Assembly: GCA_032173965.1 (NCBI GenBank)
Contig: CM063284.1
Coordinates: forward strand, 63,176,863 to 63,240,862
DNA length: 64,000 bases
DNA from: Sitta carolinensis
Lineage: Eukaryota; Chordata; Aves; Passeriformes; Sittidae
Direction: 5' to 3'
Made by a program: the position numbers and the translations under genes. The notes below the pieces were generated by a model, which was not told where the DNA came from, ran no database searches, and saw nothing but the letters and a program-made list of their open reading frames with translations. Positions 34,540 to 46,600 of the stretch are shown here, in pieces; the first letter of the stretch is position 1; each line of letters starts with the position of its first letter.

Positions 34540-36080
34540 TACAAGCTATTACAGATTTTTTATGACTGGCTGCTACTATTATCATTAGTATAGAAACTAC
34601 TTTACTGACACAGGTAAGTAACAGCAATGGGCCTGAAGTGCCACATTAAGAGGCATCAAGCCAAATTTTCTAAGAGCATGCAAGAACTAGAGCCACAGCT
34701 CCATACCATATCAGATTCTGCTCCAGTGTTCCTCATTCAGCCTGTTGTCTTTCTCTAGCTGTTTTCTGCAGAAATACAGTCATGTGTCATTTACCCTGAA
34801 AGGACTTTTCTTCTATTGATCCATTTTTCATTTGTCTTTCTTCATGAAAATATAAGGTGATTGGGTAATTCACAATCACTATTAGAAAAAGGCAATGATA
34901 CTTCATGTTAATTTCACGTTAATAAACCATCTGCTACTTCCTCATATATGTCATAGGAAAAGCTTCAGAGATACCTAGAAGGTCAAATTCCCTCATCAGT
35001 GGCAAAGATCACAAAGAAAACTACTTACATTTGAAGGTCTGAGACGTAGAGGAGGAAATGGTAAGGTTGGGTCTCCATCCAGGGTCAGCTGTACTTAAAA
35101 TGTGGGAGAGCTCAAGCAGATGTGTGGCATGTTCATTCTCCAGGCAGCTGGCAGGTGAGGAAGCAGGAAGAACACCTGTATGGCATGACTGGGCTCCATG
35201 AAGATGCTGATGCTTTCCTGCATCATTGGAAAGAGCCAAACACCAAAATGAGCACATGCTGATTAGAGGTTAACTGTGGCCATCAGAGATGAGTGGTTAC
35301 ATGGACAGGGCTGTTTCAAATTAATGAGGTATTTATTAGCTTCTATAGTTCTTTAAACAAAAGGTTGCAGAAAATGTCGAAATTGCCTAAAAAACCCAAA
35401 AAAATGAAAACAGTGTTTTGTCTTCTGAATGACATCACATAAAGTAGGGAGGAATAGACAGATACCTGCTCATGAACAAGAAACTTCACTGAAGGTCTCA
35501 ATGGACTCAAGAAAAAAGTGCTGACAACAGCCCACTGGTGTATAAAATGTGTGCTGTTCAAGACATCCGGATTGTTCTTTTGCAGAATATTTAGCTCTGC
35601 TAAGGAGTCTGAAGAAGAAGAAAGCAGAAAAAAAAATGGACAAAACCCCCCTGCTGCCACAGCTCCTTAAAAACATTCCTTGCATGATGCCAGCTAACTT
35701 GGTGGGCATAGCAGCAGTTGGACACTGTTTTAACCACGCTGATCTCCCATGCAGCCAGGGAAACCGAATCCTCCTGGTGCTGCTCACGGAAGGAACAGGG
35801 CCTCTTCTTCCTGCTCACCAGTAAATTGATGCCTGCTGTTGGGAAGGCAATGGGTGGCTTACTAGAGGGTGAACCAGTCGTTTACTCAATCCCGCTGTGC
35901 TGCATAGGAGAGCAATGCTCGTGTGTTTATACAACTGAAAGCTGCACTGCCTTGGATTGCTGCCGAAAATGAGGAAGATATTTCCACTCAAACTTTTTGA
36001 CTAGCTTTCTTTTAATGTTTTAATTCTGTTTGATGACTTAGTCCAGCCTGCAATTTCATGTTCCTAGAGGTATTGTAAAA
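34540..36080. other. Non-coding DNA, nothing recognised
   Basis: Frames of 70-105 codons on both strands at 35343-35972 overlap one another; none shows a domain. Composition is ordinary. Confidence 0.45.
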
Positions 36081-36084
36081 GTAT

Positions 36085-36370
36085 AAAATAAAAAGACAGG
36101 CCCTATCTCAAGGAGTTTGCAGTCTAAACACAAGTCAAAACGAGAACAGATGAACAGACTAAGTAGGGAGCATGGCTGAGATTAACCAGGGATAAGATAC
36201 AATAGAGGAAGAAGAGGGGATAAAAGACTCAGCCCGATGAAACCCATACATAAGTTGGAGGAAGATAAGAAGGTTCTAGGACGTGCTGAAGGAGATTAAA
36301 GAGGTAGGAGGAGAGGCAGGAAATGATAGCACCATGGAAGCCAAAGCAGAAGAAGTTTTCCAGAGGAGCA
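36085..36370. repeat. Possible old interspersed repeat, purine-rich
   Basis: CAGGCCCTATCTCAAGGAG followed by TTTGCAGTCTAAAC is a word block common to an ancient amniote repeat (CCCTGCCCTCAAGGAGCTTACA type). The following 200 bases are purine-rich with AGGAGG and GAAGAAG words, as in old repeat bodies. The family and true ends are uncertain. Confidence 0.35.
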
Positions 36371-36379
36371 GCACTGACT

Positions 36380-37440
36380 GTCTCAACTGGGGCATATTTT
36401 TTGGTGAAATTTCAGGGGTATCTTTTGCTGCAAACCATCAATGGGAAAGGGGTTGCAGGTTTTGGGGTTTGGTTTTATTTTACTTTAACAGGGATAGGGC
36501 TTGAGAGATTCTCTAGAGCATACTTTCTTTATAATCCTTTTGGGATTAAATAACTCCAGACACATTTCCCCGAGGGCTGGATCCCCTTTCAGTTTGGCAG
36601 GCTAGATAGGCAGCTGCAACCTCTCCCCACAGAGGAAGAGGATGTTAACTGTCTCCCTGCCACAGATTACATGGCATGCCTGACTTCCCTTAGCCTGGGG
36701 TTAACCTAAATTTTACTTCTAGGCCATCTTTGTCATGCAGAAGAGCAGAGGGGTGTGCCATCATCCTGTGAGAAGACAAGGATGCAGAGGACTTTGGCAA
36801 ATCCAGATAGGAAACGGGAGCAAATGGCCAATGGAGCCTGATTTCCAAGCGCCAAGCTGAATGCTGCAAACATGGCTGCTCCATAGAAAGTCATGAAGGG
36901 AAAAAAAGCAAGCAAAATATGTGTGTAGATGAACATTTAATTCTGTAATACATGTATATTCAGGACATTTAGACTGTCCTAAACCTCTGGAAAAATGAGG
37001 CATGGGATGTGGAAGAGAACAGAGGAGTCTTCTCTCTTGCCCTGACAAGACGAAGCAATCATGAGAATTTAAACCCATACCATCTAATCAGATATGGAAG
37101 CTTATCAATTTACCTCAAATTGCAAGTGTCCTGTTTGGGATGCTCTGCTGCATGGAACGAGTGCAGTCCTTTCCCACGGATTTCACAATATATCTCACGA
37201 TGAGTCAGTCTGGAGGAAGTGCATTGAAAGCTGAACTTCCCCAGTTCAGAGTTAATCAGATTTATTTCTCTATTACAAAGAAAGCTTCTACTTGCTTCAG
37301 TGAGGATAAATCCAGTCTAACCCAAGTTAAAATTTCCTCTATATTATTTTAGTCTTTCTGTTAGCAGTTTTGTTTTATGTCTCCTTTCAAGAAGCTCAAT
37401 TCTTACAACATGCCCACTTACTCAGTTTCACTATTAAGTG
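36380..37440. other. Non-coding DNA, nothing recognised
   Basis: No gene, named repeat or microsatellite seen. Frames at 36690-37078 (minus) and 37009-37352 (plus) overlap and show no domain. Confidence 0.45.
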
Positions 37441-37452
37441 TGTAGCTAACAA

Positions 37453-37834
37453 TGAACCTGTCCAACACCTGTGTCGTTGTGGGTGAGTGACAAACAACAC
37501 GAACCTCCTTTGGCAAATTCATCTGACTCCAATCTTTATTCAAAAACTGACCCCCTTTATATATCTTCTAGAGCAGGCCATCTCATTGGTCAGAAGAGTG
37601 CCAGAACTCTTCGTCCCATTGGCCAAAACTGAAAGACACATAGAATGTTCGTCCCACAGACAGGAATCCAAAACATCACTCTTGTTACAACAACACTTGC
37701 AATGTTTATGTCAAGCCTATGAGAACCAGGTCTTCCTGAGCCAAAACATCATGAAGAAACTGAGTCTAGAAACTCAGAAACTTCAGGCCTAGGAGACTCA
37801 GACTACACACTTCTAGGAGAAGGGAAATGTGACA
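37453..37834 (-). mobile_element. Solo LTR of an endogenous retrovirus, 382 bp, with target duplications
   Basis: The element starts with TG (37453) and ends with CA (37834) on the plus strand and is flanked by the same five bases, AACAA, at 37448-37452 and 37835-37839. On the minus strand it carries a TATATAAA box (37557-37564) and, about 20 bases downstream, an AATAAA signal (37535-37540). Length, termini, target duplication and promoter order all fit a solo LTR left by recombination between two LTRs. A five-base duplication suits class III (ERVL-like) or some class I elements. No internal retroviral sequence is attached. The plus frame at 37487-37792 is an artefact of the LTR. Confidence 0.65.
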
Positions 37835-37839
37835 AACAA

Positions 37840-39750
37840 GCAGTGGTGATACATTTCATTTTGCAGGGATGAGATGGGTGGTGGAGCAAGAAATCACCTA
37901 CCAAGACAGCAGGGGAGAATTGGAAAATGATCCTCGTGCTCCCTCAACATTATACCTTGAGGGGAGTAGCTTGGATGATAATTTATGCAAGTCACTAAAC
38001 TTGGTTAGTTGAAGAATAAGAAAACAGTGGTAGAATCTGACCAAACCCTGCTCTTCGTTGGTTTCATTCAGAGAGCTCACTGTACTGGAAAACAATGGAG
38101 CAGAAGGCATGTTTTCCGATCTGAACTGGAATGTCCACATATGGGGACTCACATCTTTCTCCATGCTCAAACCAATCTCCCATGCAGCGTGTGCGGGAAC
38201 TCAGCTATTGCTGCTTCCCCTTTACTTCCAAGATGAGGAAAACCATCTGCAAATTTACAAAAAACTTAAATTAAGGAAATAAATGTTTCAGTAATACCAG
38301 CCATGCTTTGTGAGGTGTCACGTGTGCTTGGCCCAGCACATAAGTCATTTGACTGATGTTCTCCTTATGGAATTCACGCAAAGTCAACATGAGCCTCATA
38401 CATCTGAAACCATGGGACTGTAGCTTCCTCCTGGTCCAGCCATGCTGACCAAAAAGGCTAGGATTCCTTTCCAGGGGAAGGCTTTCACCAGCCCAGCTGA
38501 TTCTGCCTGATGTGCATTTTGGGAGTCAGCACACTGAGCCAAGAAGGGGAAAAGCTCTGCATGGGCGAAAGGACAGGTGGCACAGGGTGGTGCAGGTGAA
38601 GAGTGCAGCCTCTATGGCAGCCAAAGAGGACAGATGCCCACAGCTCAAGACATCAGGTTTGATGTGTCACAATGTGAGTGCTCAAGGCCACAGTACAGCA
38701 TTACTTCAACAGGGCATGCTCAGCCCCACTCCATGTTACTGAATCCCTGCAGATAGCACAGTCTTGATGGAAATGGCAGATATATCTGTTTATCCTCTGT
38801 GGGCACAGAGTAAATCTAATTAAATCTGAAGGCTTCCAAAGTGTCATTAAGGCAAATTGGTGAAATGTATTAAATTACACTCCCCCCATTTTCCTGTGGT
38901 TTTGGCTTCCCCATCTGAGGGACAGGATTTTAGAGCACATAAACTGATGGAAAGTTCCCCAACCTCCAAGGAAAGATGGGAGAACGAGTGGTCTGTTCAC
39001 TTTTTCCCATAAGTATCACAGTAGCAGTCTGTGAGGAAAGAGTTTATTTTAGGAAGAGCTATTTTGAAAACTAAAGTGTCACATCCTGGCTGGCTCTTCT
39101 CATGGTGTTACTATAATCATCCAGTTATGACAAGCTTAATGCAGAAAAAGCAACCTTTTTTTTTTTTTTTTCTTTTTTTAGGGAAAAGAAACAATGTAGC
39201 TAGCATATTTTTGGACAAAGGCTGTCATTTTATTTCTTTTTTGGTACTCTCTTTATTTTTCCCTGTCATTTAAACCTATTTATAAAGCACCAGACACTAG
39301 ATCTAGGAACTGTCTGTCCTTTTTTATGCTGAAGTCCATGCTGGCAGCTCTGCCTAGCCCTGCACACTTGAGAGGATTTTCTGAGTCTAACACAGCAAGC
39401 GCTTTTCTGGCTGGCATGTGCTCTCCTGAATTCCCCTGCTTTCACCCAGCTGTGGCTGGGGGTAGGAAACCACGGCTGATGAGAGCTCAGCATCTCCACT
39501 TGTACAATGTACAACTTGTACAACTAGCGCTTTTTAATGTTGAACGAATGGATGCATCCAAGGATCAAAGTTACCCCACAGGTAGCTATCTAACTCCCCA
39601 GGGCGGTGCAACTAGGTGGGCATATATCTTGCTGTGGAGTCCGAGCTGGAGGAGCTGAGTCTCAGCTTAGCAGGCGTTGGAGCTGGGATGTTACCAGGCT
39701 GGCTGGTCCTGCCACTGCCACACACAGCAGTGGCCAGGTCTTAAACCTCC
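37840..39750. other. Non-coding DNA with a T-rich tract
   Basis: A T-rich run with one C lies at 39156-39179. Frames at 37898-38282 and 38512-38742 overlap or lack domains. The minus frame at 39266-39523 and plus frame at 39326-39658 oppose each other and are unrecognised. Confidence 0.45.
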
Positions 39751-39752
39751 CT

Positions 39753-39772
39753 CCTCTGCTCTGCTCTGCTCT
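39753..39772. repeat. (CTCTG)n short pentamer repeat
   Basis: About four CTCTG-type units in a row. Confidence 0.85.
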
Positions 39773-39819
39773 AGCTGAAGGCCAAAGTAGCTCAGAGCAG
39801 GACTAAAAGACTGGGTGCT

Positions 39820-40375
39820 TTCATGAAATAAAATTATTTTCGCAGCTGGAGTTGAAGCACAGTGGCTCATTCTGACTTAAACTGCATTTTCTATGGAGCA
39901 GACAGACAAACAAGGCAAACACAGACTGCGTCTTTTCTTGTACTTAAGTAGCCCCTGCTTTCAATTCAAAGGGCATAAATAGGAAATTGATATACTTTCT
40001 AATTTATTGGAGAGAAGATAACTCTCAGAAAACCAAGGAGACTGCTCTCAATTTATGGGAAGCGGGTGCTTTTAAACACTGAATGAGCGAATGTTGAAAG
40101 AATCCTGTCTATAGAGCTTCATGCATTTAATATTCAGAAGACTCACAGGAGATGCTAAAGTGCCCTCAGCTCAGAAAATTAATAAAATATTATCTCATGA
40201 GTGAACTTCAAAAGCTTTGGCAGTTCCATTCATTCCACTTCAGATAAGCAGCCAAAATACTGCAATATCCTGCTAACCTGATGTGAAACATCCAGTTTTC
40301 CTTGGCCAGTAACATTAAGCTGGAAATGTGTGAACAATCTTTATTATTAAATATTTAGCCATTTCATCTGCTCTG
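39820..40375. promoter_or_regulatory. Possible enhancer-like AT-rich block
   Basis: A long repeat-free block of even composition with words such as GAAATAAAATTATTTTCGC, CATGCATTTAATATTCAG, AACAATCTTTATTATTAAA and ATTAATAAAATATTA, giving SOX-like (ACAAT) and homeodomain-like (TAAT) cores. No other class of feature explains it. The call is weak without conservation data. Confidence 0.2.
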
Positions 40376-40746
40376 TTGTGTCTCCCTATGCATGGATCCA
40401 GAAATTTCTGTTTCTAAATGTGGATCTAGGCCTAGATACTCAGCGGGACTTTGATGAGACAGCAGGGGTCTGAAGACACAGGATTTAAAGACTGCTTTTG
40501 GCAAAACTTGCAGCTCTGTATTTAAGGGATGGCCTATTCAGAGATACCTCTTTCTTGGACTGGAGGACCACATTTGGTTGGTGGATAAGATGACCAGTTC
40601 TGCAAAAGATGTTGCAAGAGCACACCATCTGAGCAGAGGACACTTTAGAGAAAGCCCGCACTTTGGTGGCTTTGTGTTCCAGGAGCAGCTTGGACAGCCT
40701 TGAAGCTGGGCTCTCAGTTATTTTATTCATTCACAATTTTGGGTTG

Positions 40747-40759
40747 TTTTTTTTTTTTT
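40747..40759. repeat. Poly(T) tract, 13 bases
   Basis: Short homopolymer. Neighbouring sequence at 40380-41080 is otherwise unrecognised non-coding DNA; the minus frames at 40485-40730 and 40727-40999 show no domain. Confidence 0.85.
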
Positions 40760-41086
40760 CGTTTTCCTCAGATGCCTCTTGCCATAATGTGGCATATGAG
40801 TGATGCTAGAATATAAGCTGTTGATACAGGCTGAACCTTTTGATTTTGAGCCATCAGGTTGCCTTGCCCTCAGGCCAATACACGCCAACAAGTCAGGTTC
40901 ATGTTCCACAGCACTGAGGCCCGGTGCTTGCTGAAGACGCAGGTGTGGTGACTTAACAGTGAGATCCCAAATTAACCTGATGCCTGCGGAAGTCAACATG
41001 TACTAAAGTTTCTCTCTTCCCTCATGCAATAGCAACTCACACAACCAGCAGTGGGATGACGCATCTCAACAGCCTACATGAAGGGA

Positions 41087-41642
41087 GTGTATCAAGAATG
41101 GTGTGGCCAGCAGGGCCAGGGCGGGGATTGTCCCCCTGTACTCAGAACCGGTTAGACCACACCTCAAATTCTGTGTTCAGTTTTGGGCCACTCCAAGAAA
41201 GCCACTGAGGTGCTGGAGTGTGTCCAGAGGATGGAAATGGAGCTGGGGAAGGGTCTGGAGCACAAGTCTGATGAGGAATGGCTGAGGGAACTGGGGGTGT
41301 TTAGCCTGGAGAAAAGGAAGCTCAGGGATGACCTTCTCACTCTCTACAACTGCCTGAAAGGAGGCTGTAGCCAGAGGGGGGTTGATCTCTTCTACCAGGA
41401 AATCTGTGACAGAACAAGAGGACATGGCCTCATGCTGTACCAGGGGAGGTTCAGGCTGGACATCAGGAGGACTTTCTCCATGGAAAGGGTTGCTAAACAT
41501 TGAAAGGGACTGCCCAGGAAGACAGTGGAGTCACCATCCTTGGCACTTAGTGCCATGGTCTAGTTGGCAAGGTGGTGATCAAATTTTGGTCTTGATGACC
41601 TCAGAGGTCTTTTCCAACATAAATGATTCTGCGATTCTGTGG
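41087..41642 (+). mobile_element. CR1 LINE, 3' portion with internal deletion
   Basis: The plus strand follows the avian CR1 3' region block by block: TATCAAGAATGGTGTGGCC, CCCCCTGTACTCAG, CACACCTCAAATTCTGTG, GGGTCTGGAGCACAAGTC, CTCTACAACTGCCTGAAAGG, GACATCAGGAGGAC, GGACTGCCCAGGAAGACAG, and finally the CTTGATGACCTCAGAGGTC, TTTTCCAAC and GATTCTGCGATTCTGTGG tail. Near 41545 the expected stretch after the CACCATCC block (start of the GTATTTAAAAGACG region) is missing, so the copy carries a small internal deletion. The frame at 41183-41503 (106 codons) is the decayed ORF2-end region of this element, not a host gene. Confidence 0.93.
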
Positions 41643-41649
41643 TCACCAT

Positions 41650-42160
41650 TGAATTACAGTGTTACTCTGGTAGCATGATTACAGACAGAGAGAACCTGTG
41701 TTCCTCACCTTGACTATGTCCTGGATGACGCTTCCCAGCAAACATAAGGGATGGCTACTTGTCTCTAATTTCTTCTGGAAAAGAATACAGTGGTGAACAC
41801 ATTTATAGAGACTCCCCTGCCCATGACTGGATGCTCCTTGAAAACAGAGAGAGATCCATTTCTACAGCACCAGTTCAGCACGAGCTGAGAACCAGCATAA
41901 CCACAGGGCTGTTTGGTTATCCACATGGCATCAATTGTCTCTGTTAGCCCAGATATTCACTTCACCCCAGCCCAGACTGACACTCTCATCAGTGTAGTCT
42001 ACAGACCGAACAAAAATTAAATCCCTCCAGGATCTGACTCTCCTCTCATCTCTGCCGCCAGTCCCTCCACATGAGGAAGGGAGCCCAGGGGAAGCTTTAT
42101 TAGTCTGTCGATGAACTTAAAATGATAGTGCTTGCAGGACTGTCAATCCAGCACAAGTAA
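41650..42160. other. Non-coding DNA, nothing recognised
   Basis: Unique-looking sequence between the CR1 element and the AT microsatellite. Confidence 0.45.
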
Positions 42161-42167
42161 TGAGTTA

Positions 42168-42168
42168 A

Positions 42169-42203
<35 letters not shown>

Positions 42204-42207
42204 ATTT
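42168..42207. repeat. (AT)n microsatellite
   Basis: About 40 bases of alternating A and T with one TT break. The flanking TTAAAT (left) and ATTTAA (right) extend the self-complementarity, so the block is a near-perfect palindrome. Confidence 0.95.
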
Positions 42208-42289
42208 AATTGCCAATTCATCAGTAATTCCTGACAGATGGAATCCTTGCATTTCAGGTCAACTTGACATCACCAGCACTCAAAGGTCC

Positions 42290-42560
42290 AAGTGAGCATT
42301 GCCAAATTTAATGAGCTGCAGTAACAATGTCTCCACATTATTGAACTAATTACTAGCTTCTGAAAAGAAAAGGAAAGAGGAGAGGGGGAGGAAGAAGAAG
42401 AAAATCCTCTAAACAGATGAAACTTTAATTAACAACATTTTGAGACATTACTTATTATGGAGCAAATGCCACTTCAAAGTGAAAATAGCCTCTAGGTGGC
42501 TAATAGATCTAATGAAAGGTACAGTAGTCAATTTAATATTAACTTGCTTCATATATATGG
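42290..42560. promoter_or_regulatory. Enhancer-like AT-rich block with SOX and homeodomain cores
   Basis: The block holds AACAATG (SOX core) near 42323-42331, ACTAATTAC near 42345, TTTAATTAAC near 42425 and TAATAGATCTAATG near 42500, in repeat-free sequence apart from a purine-rich insert (about 42362-42405). The density of these cores and absence of repeats suit a conserved enhancer. Inference from motifs only. Confidence 0.3.
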
Positions 42561-42564
42561 CTTT

Positions 42565-43010
42565 AAGTCTTCAGCATAACCAGACTTCATGGCTACAGCC
42601 AGTGCATACTGCTCCTCATAATGCAAAGTCTCCAAGTCTCTGTTTTCACCAACTATGGACCATCCAGACAGGTTTGGCTTGAGGGCAGCCTGCTGCAGGT
42701 AGATCCCATCTATCAAATCCAACTGGAGCACATGGTCACTTCAGCTGGTGGCCAGTGAAGAGCAGACCTAGAAACTTGAGAGGCGTCTCAAATTTCCAGT
42801 GCAAGATTCTTACATTAAAAAAAATATATTGTTTTCATTAAAAGTAGTGGCTACAGCCTTGGACTTCCAAGTTGAATGTACATGTTTCACTGAAGCCAGT
42901 GCAAAAGTTTCATGTTAAATTTGTGAAATTAATAATAGAATTCAGTCTCGAATGAAGCAACTGTAAAACTAATTTCTTCAAATCAACTTTCAGCAACTTC
43001 TGTTCCTCTT
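42565..43010. other. Non-coding DNA, nothing recognised
   Basis: Unique-looking sequence, no gene or repeat called. Confidence 0.4.
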
Positions 43011-43012
43011 CA

Positions 43013-43014
43013 TA

Positions 43015-43054
<40 letters not shown>

Positions 43055-43057
43055 ACT
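43013..43057. repeat. (CA)n microsatellite
   Basis: About 20 CA units with minor breaks (one CC and one TC) over 45 bases. Confidence 0.95.
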
Positions 43058-43389
43058 TATCTAAACAGACATGGAAAAAACCATAAAAATCCCAGCCTTC
43101 AAACCAGTCAAAATATTTTTCCTGTGAACTGAGCAGGAAGAAAAGGAAAAGGTTTGTTGCTCTTTCTATTTGCAAATACTGAGCATTGCTCAGATCTGCC
43201 GTGATGAGGGGCCATGTGAAATTGGCTAGATCAGATAACAGCAGGCTGGAAAAACCTTTCCTTATTCCATAGAGACCTTCATGAATCTATTCATACCTTG
43301 CCCACTTCACTCGCCACAGAAACCACCGTTATAAACCCCACTGATGGGAACTGCAACCACAGCAGCTCAGAGCAGGCTGTCACCTCCCT

Positions 43390-43660
43390 GCAATAAATCC
43401 CAATGATCTGGGAAGTGTAAATCACACCGTTTTGCGCTGGGAGAGCTCAGCTGATATAACAATATTTGCGTGCATTTAGGTGCATTTCCCAGACAGGGAC
43501 CTACAGAGTAGAATTCAATGCTCGCTGCCATCCTGTGCAATCTTGCAGGATTCAACCAGCCAACCGCTGCCTCCCAGGCAGGAGGCAGGGGATGATAAAA
43601 CTTGGCATTGTCTGGCTGTACAGAACGCACGCTTGCTGCAAATTGAGCTTGAATATTGCT
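43390..43660. promoter_or_regulatory. Possible enhancer-like patch with retained CpG
   Basis: The stretch holds GTGTAAATCACACCG, TTTTGCGC, ATATAACAATATTTGCGTG and TGATAAAACTTGGC words: SOX-like, GATA-like and CG-bearing cores in ordered, repeat-free sequence. Several CG pairs survive in a CpG-poor region. It is followed by a G-rich run. Motif-based, weak. Confidence 0.25.
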
Positions 43661-43697
43661 GGGAGGCGGGGGAGGGGGAAAGGGGGGGGTGGAGAGG
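43660..43697 (+). repeat. G-rich tract with G-quadruplex potential
   Basis: GGGAGG, GGGGGAGGGGG and an 8-G run lie within about 38 bases, enough G blocks for a plus-strand quadruplex. Confidence 0.85.
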
Positions 43698-43699
43698 CA

Positions 43700-46600
43700 T
43701 CAGATTTGTTTAGGCATAAGGACATATCTCAATTTACTCCTTGGTTTTCTTCCCACTTCTACCCTGCTAGGCCCATTATTTCCCAATTCAGAAGCAGCAC
43801 ATTTGCCAGCAGAACATAAAGACAATGACTAAGGAAAGCTGCAGTCTCTGCCCTTGGAGCATTTTCTGCCCTTAGGAAGGGACCTTAGTTGAAGCCATTT
43901 GGAAACAAAACAGCAAGTGCTCTGCTGACAGCATGTGGAAATACGGGGAGCTCTGTGAATCCGTGTTTCTCAGGATGCTGCCAAGACACAGGCTGGCAGG
44001 GTGAGTGAATTCCACATCCCCGTTCCCAGACTCTGCTCTGCCATGCTCTCCCCCTCACTTTCAGTGTTGCCTCTGGTAGCACTGCTCTTGTTACCTTAGG
44101 GTAGGTCTAGTCATGCATCACAAGTTTTTACCTTGTTTTTTTTCTTGCACAGAACTCTGTCCTTCCAAAGAAGCATGTTGCAAGCACCAAATCAGCAAAA
44201 TTTCTGTGCTTTGGTAAAGACCCAAGATCACACCTACAAACAGGCTAGTCAGAATCAAGAAATTTAATAGCCTAATGGAGAGTTCACTTTCACTTCTCCC
44301 ACCTCCTCCCTCCAACCAAAACTTTTTCTAAAAGAGGCAACAGCTAAGAAAGAGGCTGGTGGCTACGTTTAGCTGGAACAGGATTTGAGATTTTGAGGGA
44401 AAACCCCTGGCTTCAAAGCACTTGGCTGATGCAATCTGAGGAAGACACAGGCTTCTACCTATCAGAAGAGGGATCCTGACATCAATGGGTATGCAGCAGC
44501 TCAGTTACAGAGAGGAAGAGAATCACAGGACCCACAGATAAGGTGTACAGTAGGAGAATACACCACAAGGCCTGCCTGTCTTGCAGGGGGTGCCTTGTTG
44601 GTGGCTTCCATGCTGCTGAGCTGCACTCGGCTCCTGAGGTCCTGTGGCCCTCATGGTCATTCTCTGCCTCAACCTCCAAAATAGTTCTTGAGTAGGTCCT
44701 AGTCTTTAAGCTACAATTTTCCATGTAATAACGTAATGATGACAGCCACCTTTTAGCAACATGTGAATTGACTCCAAGCTCAGCCCAAGCCTCTCATCCA
44801 TGCCATGCCAGACCAGACTTGACACGTGAACCCAAGGTTTCCTTCACTGCTGGACTGGTGGGTTTTGTGAATGTTCATGCCAGTGTTCTTGTGTACATAA
44901 GAGATGGTTTCTCTTCTAGTCATGACAGTCTCTTCCAACACCCTCTAGTTATTTTTGCCCATGACTTTTAGAACACCCTGACCACCAGAATGGAAGCCTA
45001 TATGGCAGCTGGTGGGGTCCAAGCAGCTGGCATGTTTCCAGGCTTGTGGCTGCCATCCTTTGTTACTGGAAACACCTTAATTATTTGGTAATGCACTGCA
45101 CTAATCTGCCAACCCCTAACCTGAGATCTGTTGGCTTTTGTTAAAAAAACACTGATTGCAGAATGTAAACACCTTTCCCAAAACAGCATTCCTTGCTCTG
45201 CTCACAGCTGAAGGCAGTGCATGAAGATTCTGCACAAGCAGTGGACAAGAGTGGAGAGCAGGTCATGGGGCTGGTATCTCCTACAGCTGTTCAACCAGGC
45301 CAAGCAGTGGTATCTACACTGGCCACTACCTTTCCCTGACCAAGAACTGGAGGGAAGTAGGGGGCTCTGGATGGGGAGATCTGTGAGGCATCCTAGAAGT
45401 CACTCAAAACACCTGTGCAAAACCTCCACTATGGAGGCACCTTCTCTGCAAAGAGAGGAGGTCAAAACTCACCTGGGAGGAGCACTCAGCCAAGCAGGAA
45501 GATTATGTGTCTTAGCAGGTATAAGCAGAGGCACTGCCAAATAACCGGGCGTACTTAAGTCCTTGAGATAATTAAGAGTCCCGTACTGTAGAAATACCCT
45601 AAATCGAAGCTTTCTTGTACTTTTTTCTCCCCTGGCTACACTCAGACACAGACTTTTCACAATACAGAAAAACAACACGTGAACAGCCTTTTCTTATTCT
45701 CACCCTTGATCCTTTAAAGCAAAAATAAAATTCAAATTACTCTCCCTCACCAAGAGTGAACAAGAGAGATCTCCAGTACAAAGTGTTTCTCCCAATCCTC
45801 TGGTATCTGTGAGGCACAGTCCTGCCACCTGGGTATGAGGTTTAGCAGCTGTTTGCAAAGTTTCCCCCTGAACCATGGTTCATATTTCAAGCACCTCTCA
45901 GAGACCATGGGTCTGAGACATAGTTTCAAGTCTTCTCTAGTTAGCTTTTAAGTCTGACTTGCTATGAGGAAGGGTGACGGAAAAGATGGATCAAACAGAC
46001 GACCTTGACAAACGAGGTGCCTGCTCCTTGGTTTACATCAAATCCTTGAAAGCCTGTTATTGAATGTAAAAAAACTGACTCAAACCCCCTAAAACCCAGT
46101 AATAAAAAGCAGCTAATGTATCCAATTTTTCTGGCCAAAAATTAAGGCACTGGAAAGCAGGCTTTTTAATGGCTATCATTCCTCCTGTGTTATTTGAAGA
46201 TCCCCTTGTAAACGGGAATCCTGGGTCTGTTTTGCCATCTGTTCCCTCCACTCCTGCCTAGGAATCCTGAAAGGGTATTTATTGTATATGCAGGTTCAGT
46301 GAGGCCCACTTACTATAAACAAATACTGCATGAAATATGGTGGGGCCAGCTTTTTCTACAGTGCCTGTATTTATGAGGAAACAGTATAAAAACAAATATG
46401 TAATCTGGAAATAAACCTGTTAAATGAATAAAAAGTCCTATGGAGCAAAACATAATGATTAGCAGAGCCATTGAGGGAAAGACCCTGTTAAGGGAACACA
46501 TCTGCTGTCATCCACTTTGCTTTTCCCCCTGATAAAAATCCATTTAGAAGCAGCCATCAGAAAATCATGGGGGAAGGGACAGCAAGAAGGAGGAGATGAT

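Noticed and set aside
34379..34588. 69-codon frame with a Glu/Lys-rich start resembling a coiled coil
   Set aside because: It reads through the purine-rich part of a MIR-like remnant.
41183..41503. 106-codon frame on the plus strand
   Set aside because: It is decayed CR1 sequence, not a host gene.
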